Assembly (NCBI GenBank): GCA_023439605.1
Contig: JAEXNS010000089.1
Span: 1 to 6,234, forward strand
DNA from: Bacillota bacterium
Lineage (GTDB): Bacteria > Bacillota > Clostridia > Oscillospirales > Ruminococcaceae
Reading direction: 5' to 3'
DNA length: 6,234 nt
Positions 4,381-6,234 of this stretch are shown here, piece after piece. The notes under the pieces are model-generated. The model saw only the letters and a program-made list of their open reading frames with translations, was not told the origin of the DNA and searched no databases. A program made the position numbers and the translations under genes. How positions within the stretch are numbered: position 1 is the stretch's first letter; the number at the start of each line of letters is the position of its first letter.

Positions 4381-5805
4381 TTAAAGTGCTCTCTTTTTCT
4401 GTTGCTCATCACGCTCACGCTTTTTCTGTTCCTCAGCGACAAGCTTTGAAATATAATCCTCTTTAGAAATTTCATAATAAGTATGAGCAATATCAAAGTA
4501 AGTATCATATAAACGCTTGCAGTTCTCAAAGCTATTTTTGAGAGCTGCTATTTTTTTATCTGTTTCCTGCTGTAACACTTTCAAACGCTCAAAATCTGAA
4601 TAGCTTTGTATATTATTGTTTTTCAGTGTCTGCTTGCTAATGTTTAGTTTCAAGAGTTCAGCTATTGAAATCTGTGGCTTATCTATAAGAGAAAAATACG
4701 TTTCTGCTTGTTCCACAAGGCTGTCAAATTTGTCTTGTAGAGCGGTAAGTGAATTCAACTCTTGCCGTGCTTTTTCATATTCATATTTAAGATTTTCAAT
4801 TTTACCTTTAAGCTCACCAATGGAATGAATATTATCCCGATTTATAATAGTTAGCTGTGCCGATAGTTTGTAAACATCTAAATCATTTTCAGGAGAGTAA
4901 GGAGCAGAGATATCACGCTTTCGCTGAATTTTTTTACCGTTTCTTGCAAGCTGGGAAACATGATTGATGGTACAAATATAGTCATCTCTAATAGGTGCTG
5001 GCTCACCTGAAAGAGTGACATTTGCTCCAACATCACGCCATAATATTCTTGATGCAATACTTTCAGCGGTATAATTCTCACCAAGAGTTTTTGTTCTTAC
5101 AAATCGTTGTTGTTCAGGTGCTTTTATAGAAATATATTTACCACGCTTTACGTTATAACCAAGAAGCTCAAGTTCATATAATAGTTCATCAATATTTTTT
5201 ACAGAGGAGATAAGTCTATCAATTTCAAGACGAATTTTCTGTTTCCATGATGTGCCTCGCTTCTGATGCTCCCATTCATTATAGGCAAGACTTTTACTTT
5301 GCCCTGATTTTTCAGGGATTGATTGAATGCCAAAAGCAAGGCAAACCCTATCAGAATATTCTCTAATTTTCTTACGTGTGGTCCAGTTATCGTTGAATTT
5401 CTTACCTGATAATGAATAAGTGTTTAGTATAAAGTGATTATGAATATGAGATTTATCTTTATGTGTTGCAATTACAATTTGACAGTCATCCCCAAAAGTC
5501 TTGCGTGCAAATGCTTTTGCAACTCTATGTGCTTCTTCTGGTGTGATTTTTTCTTTTGGGTCAAAAGACTGAATATAGTGAATTGCTTTGACACGCCCTT
5601 TTCCTTCTAGTGGTAAAGGGGCGTTAAACTTTTCTCCTGAAAAATGCTCATATACTGTTTTCATTGCAAGATAATCAGATTTTGCTTCAGTCATGCAATT
5701 TAAAGATGTCGTATAAAGTAAGCTATCTGTTTTGTCAGGATTGAGTATATAGGCTATGCTGCGGTTGATGGTAGTGTGGAGAGAAATTGATTTAACATAA
5801 GGCAT
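4381..5805 (-). CDS. MOBP-type relaxase of a mobilizable element
   Basis: A 474-residue DNA strand-transferase that nicks the origin of transfer and stays covalently linked to the 5' end during conjugal transfer. The N-terminal relaxase domain (about 1-260) has the expected motifs: a candidate catalytic Tyr19 in SIAYILNPDKT, AIHYIQSF (74-81) with a helix containing TPEEAHRVA, and the metal-binding motif THKDKSHIHNHFILN (114-128), giving H115, H120, H122 and H124. The C-terminal half is charged and predicted coiled coil (about 330-365 and 405-435), ending in a lysine/arginine-rich tail. The start overlaps the end of the MobC-like gene by 52 bases. AAAGGA lies 12 bases upstream, and a later start would lose Tyr19. 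It resembles relaxases of Tn1549-like gut Firmicutes elements. No type IV coupling protein or integrase lies in this window. Confidence 0.93.
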   Translation of the reverse strand: MPYVKSISLHTTINRSIAYILNPDKTDSLLYTTSLNCMTEAKSDYLAMKTVYEHFSGEKFNAPLPLEGKGRVKAIHYIQSFDPKEKITPEEAHRVAKAFARKTFGDDCQIVIATHKDKSHIHNHFILNTYSLSGKKFNDNWTTRKKIREYSDRVCLAFGIQSIPEKSGQSKSLAYNEWEHQKRGTSWKQKIRLEIDRLISSVKNIDELLYELELLGYNVKRGKYISIKAPEQQRFVRTKTLGENYTAESIASRILWRDVGANVTLSGEPAPIRDDYICTINHVSQLARNGKKIQRKRDISAPYSPENDLDVYKLSAQLTIINRDNIHSIGELKGKIENLKYEYEKARQELNSLTALQDKFDSLVEQAETYFSLIDKPQISIAELLKLNISKQTLKNNNIQSYSDFERLKVLQQETDKKIAALKNSFENCKRLYDTYFDIAHTYYEISKEDYISKLVAEEQKKRERDEQQKKRAL

Positions 5806-6092
5806 ATTTCATTGTAATCCTTTCGTAGTTCTTCAATATCACTTTCATAAATATTGTTAATTTCATTTGCTTTCCTTGCAATCTGATTGATGTTACTGCC
5901 GATGATACGAAGTGCATTTAATAGTGACGCAACTTCTTTTAGCTCATAACAGAAAATTTCATTTTCAAGAGAAACACGTTTGATATAAGTGCCAGTTTTA
6001 ATAGAAAGTGCGGCAGCTCTTTCCTCAATGACTTTCCATTCATCAATACTATAAACAATCTCCTTGCGTTTTACTTGTTTAAATTTTCTCAT
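5754..6092 (-). CDS. mobC: MobC-like relaxosome accessory protein
   Basis: A 112-residue DNA-binding accessory protein that helps the relaxase open and nick the origin of transfer. The N-terminus has the ribbon-helix-helix plan: a basic strand (KRKEIVYSIDEWKVIEERA), then a helix with TGTYIKRVSLE. The C-terminal half holds the MobC signature IGSNINQIARKANE (about 64-77), followed by an amphipathic helix. The length is normal for the family. ATG at 6092 is supported by GGAGG nine bases upstream. It is the first gene of the operon and overlaps the relaxase gene by 52 bases in another frame, so the two are made from one transcript. Confidence 0.9.
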   Translation of the reverse strand: MRKFKQVKRKEIVYSIDEWKVIEERAAALSIKTGTYIKRVSLENEIFCYELKEVASLLNALRIIGSNINQIARKANEINNIYESDIEELRKDYNEICLMLNQFLSTLPSTAA

Positions 6093-6101
6093 TAAATTTT
6101 A

Positions 6102-6106
6102 CCTCC
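6102..6106 (-). promoter_or_regulatory. Ribosome binding site of the MobC-like gene
   Basis: GGAGG on the minus strand (CCTCC on +), nine bases before the ATG at 6092. It fixes the start of the mobilization operon. Confidence 0.8.
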
Positions 6107-6120
6107 AATTCTTTAAAAGC

Positions 6121-6221
6121 GGTCTTAGGTGCAACCTAAAATAAAGGGATGAGCATATTGTTCTTAGCGGTAGCAGAACAACTTTTTTATAGGGGTAAGA
6201 CCTTAAAAATGGGCGAAACCC
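6121..6221. other. Candidate origin of transfer (oriT) with nested inverted repeats
   Basis: Directly upstream of the MobC-like gene, four inverted repeats cluster in 100 bases: TTAGGT/ACCTAA (6125-6130, 6134-6139), TTGTTCT/AGAACAA (6158-6164, 6175-6181), an outer pair GGTCTTA/TAAGACC (6121-6127, 6196-6202) and GGG/CCC around CGAAA (6211-6221). The outer and first inner stems share three bases. MOBP origins usually lie beside the relaxosome genes and contain such repeats, so this is the likely relaxase target. I cannot place the nick. The region may continue past the window end. Confidence 0.5.
6152..6181 (-). promoter_or_regulatory. Weak candidate promoter of the mobilization operon
   Basis: On the minus strand TTGTTC (6181-6176) and TATGCT (6157-6152) are separated by 18 bases. 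Both are imperfect matches to the sigma-A hexamers. They overlap the 6158-6181 inverted repeat, so a MobC-like repressor or relaxosome binding could control it. Confidence 0.25.
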
Positions 6222-6234
6222 GAAAGTATACGAT

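Noticed and set aside
4200..4529. Minus-strand frame of 109 codons overlapping the relaxase end
   Set aside because: It runs out of frame through the relaxase C-terminus and through the terminator hairpin; no start site.
4616..4828. Plus-strand frame of 70 codons inside the relaxase gene
   Set aside because: Antisense to the coiled-coil region of the relaxase; Ser/Cys-rich shadow without a start signal.
4878..5084. Minus-strand frame of 68 codons inside the relaxase gene
   Set aside because: Alternative frame of the relaxase, no family resemblance.

Overview
The window reads as low-GC Firmicutes DNA, probably from a gut clostridial lineage (for example Lachnospiraceae or relatives). The reasons are strongly AT-rich coding sequence, GGAGG-type ribosome binding sites, and a mobilization module of the kind found in Tn1549-like integrative elements. 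No single gene fixes the species.

Bases 1-170 hold no gene. Bases 21-72 form an unusually GC-rich patch that folds into consecutive hairpins. From about 170 to 4037 on the + strand lies an array of three toxin-immunity cassettes in tandem. Each has a conserved hydrophobic pre-toxin region, a variable C-terminal toxin domain and then a small immunity gene with a good ribosome binding site. The tips differ: cassette 1 (212-1132, immunity 1129-1428) looks like a BECR-fold nuclease with a colicin-D-immunity-like partner; cassette 2 (1576-2454, immunity 2467-2889) looks like a second, different BECR/colicin-D-like nuclease with an acidic partner; cassette 3 (about 2894-3700, immunity 3702-4037) is a papain-fold toxin (Tox-PL-2 type) with its characteristic helical partner. 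All three toxin genes are headless: they lack the export/delivery N-terminus and mostly lack a credible start. This is the layout of orphan tips kept beside or away from a full-length polymorphic toxin and swapped in by recombination. Cassettes 1 and 2 share a 308-bp tract of about 97% identity with abrupt edges, a sign of recent exchange or duplication. A 17-bp perfect inverted repeat (184-200 and 4076-4092) brackets the array.

Bases 4038-4380 are non-coding apart from a possible 19-codon reading frame, and contain a rho-independent terminator for the minus strand. Bases 4381-6092 on the minus strand encode a two-gene mobilization operon: a MobC-like ribbon-helix-helix relaxosome protein, overlapping by 52 bases a MOBP-type relaxase. 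The upstream end (6093-6234) carries inverted repeats suitable for an origin of transfer. The toxin array and the mobilization operon are transcribed toward each other, so the toxin cassettes probably ride on, or sit at the edge of, a mobilizable element.
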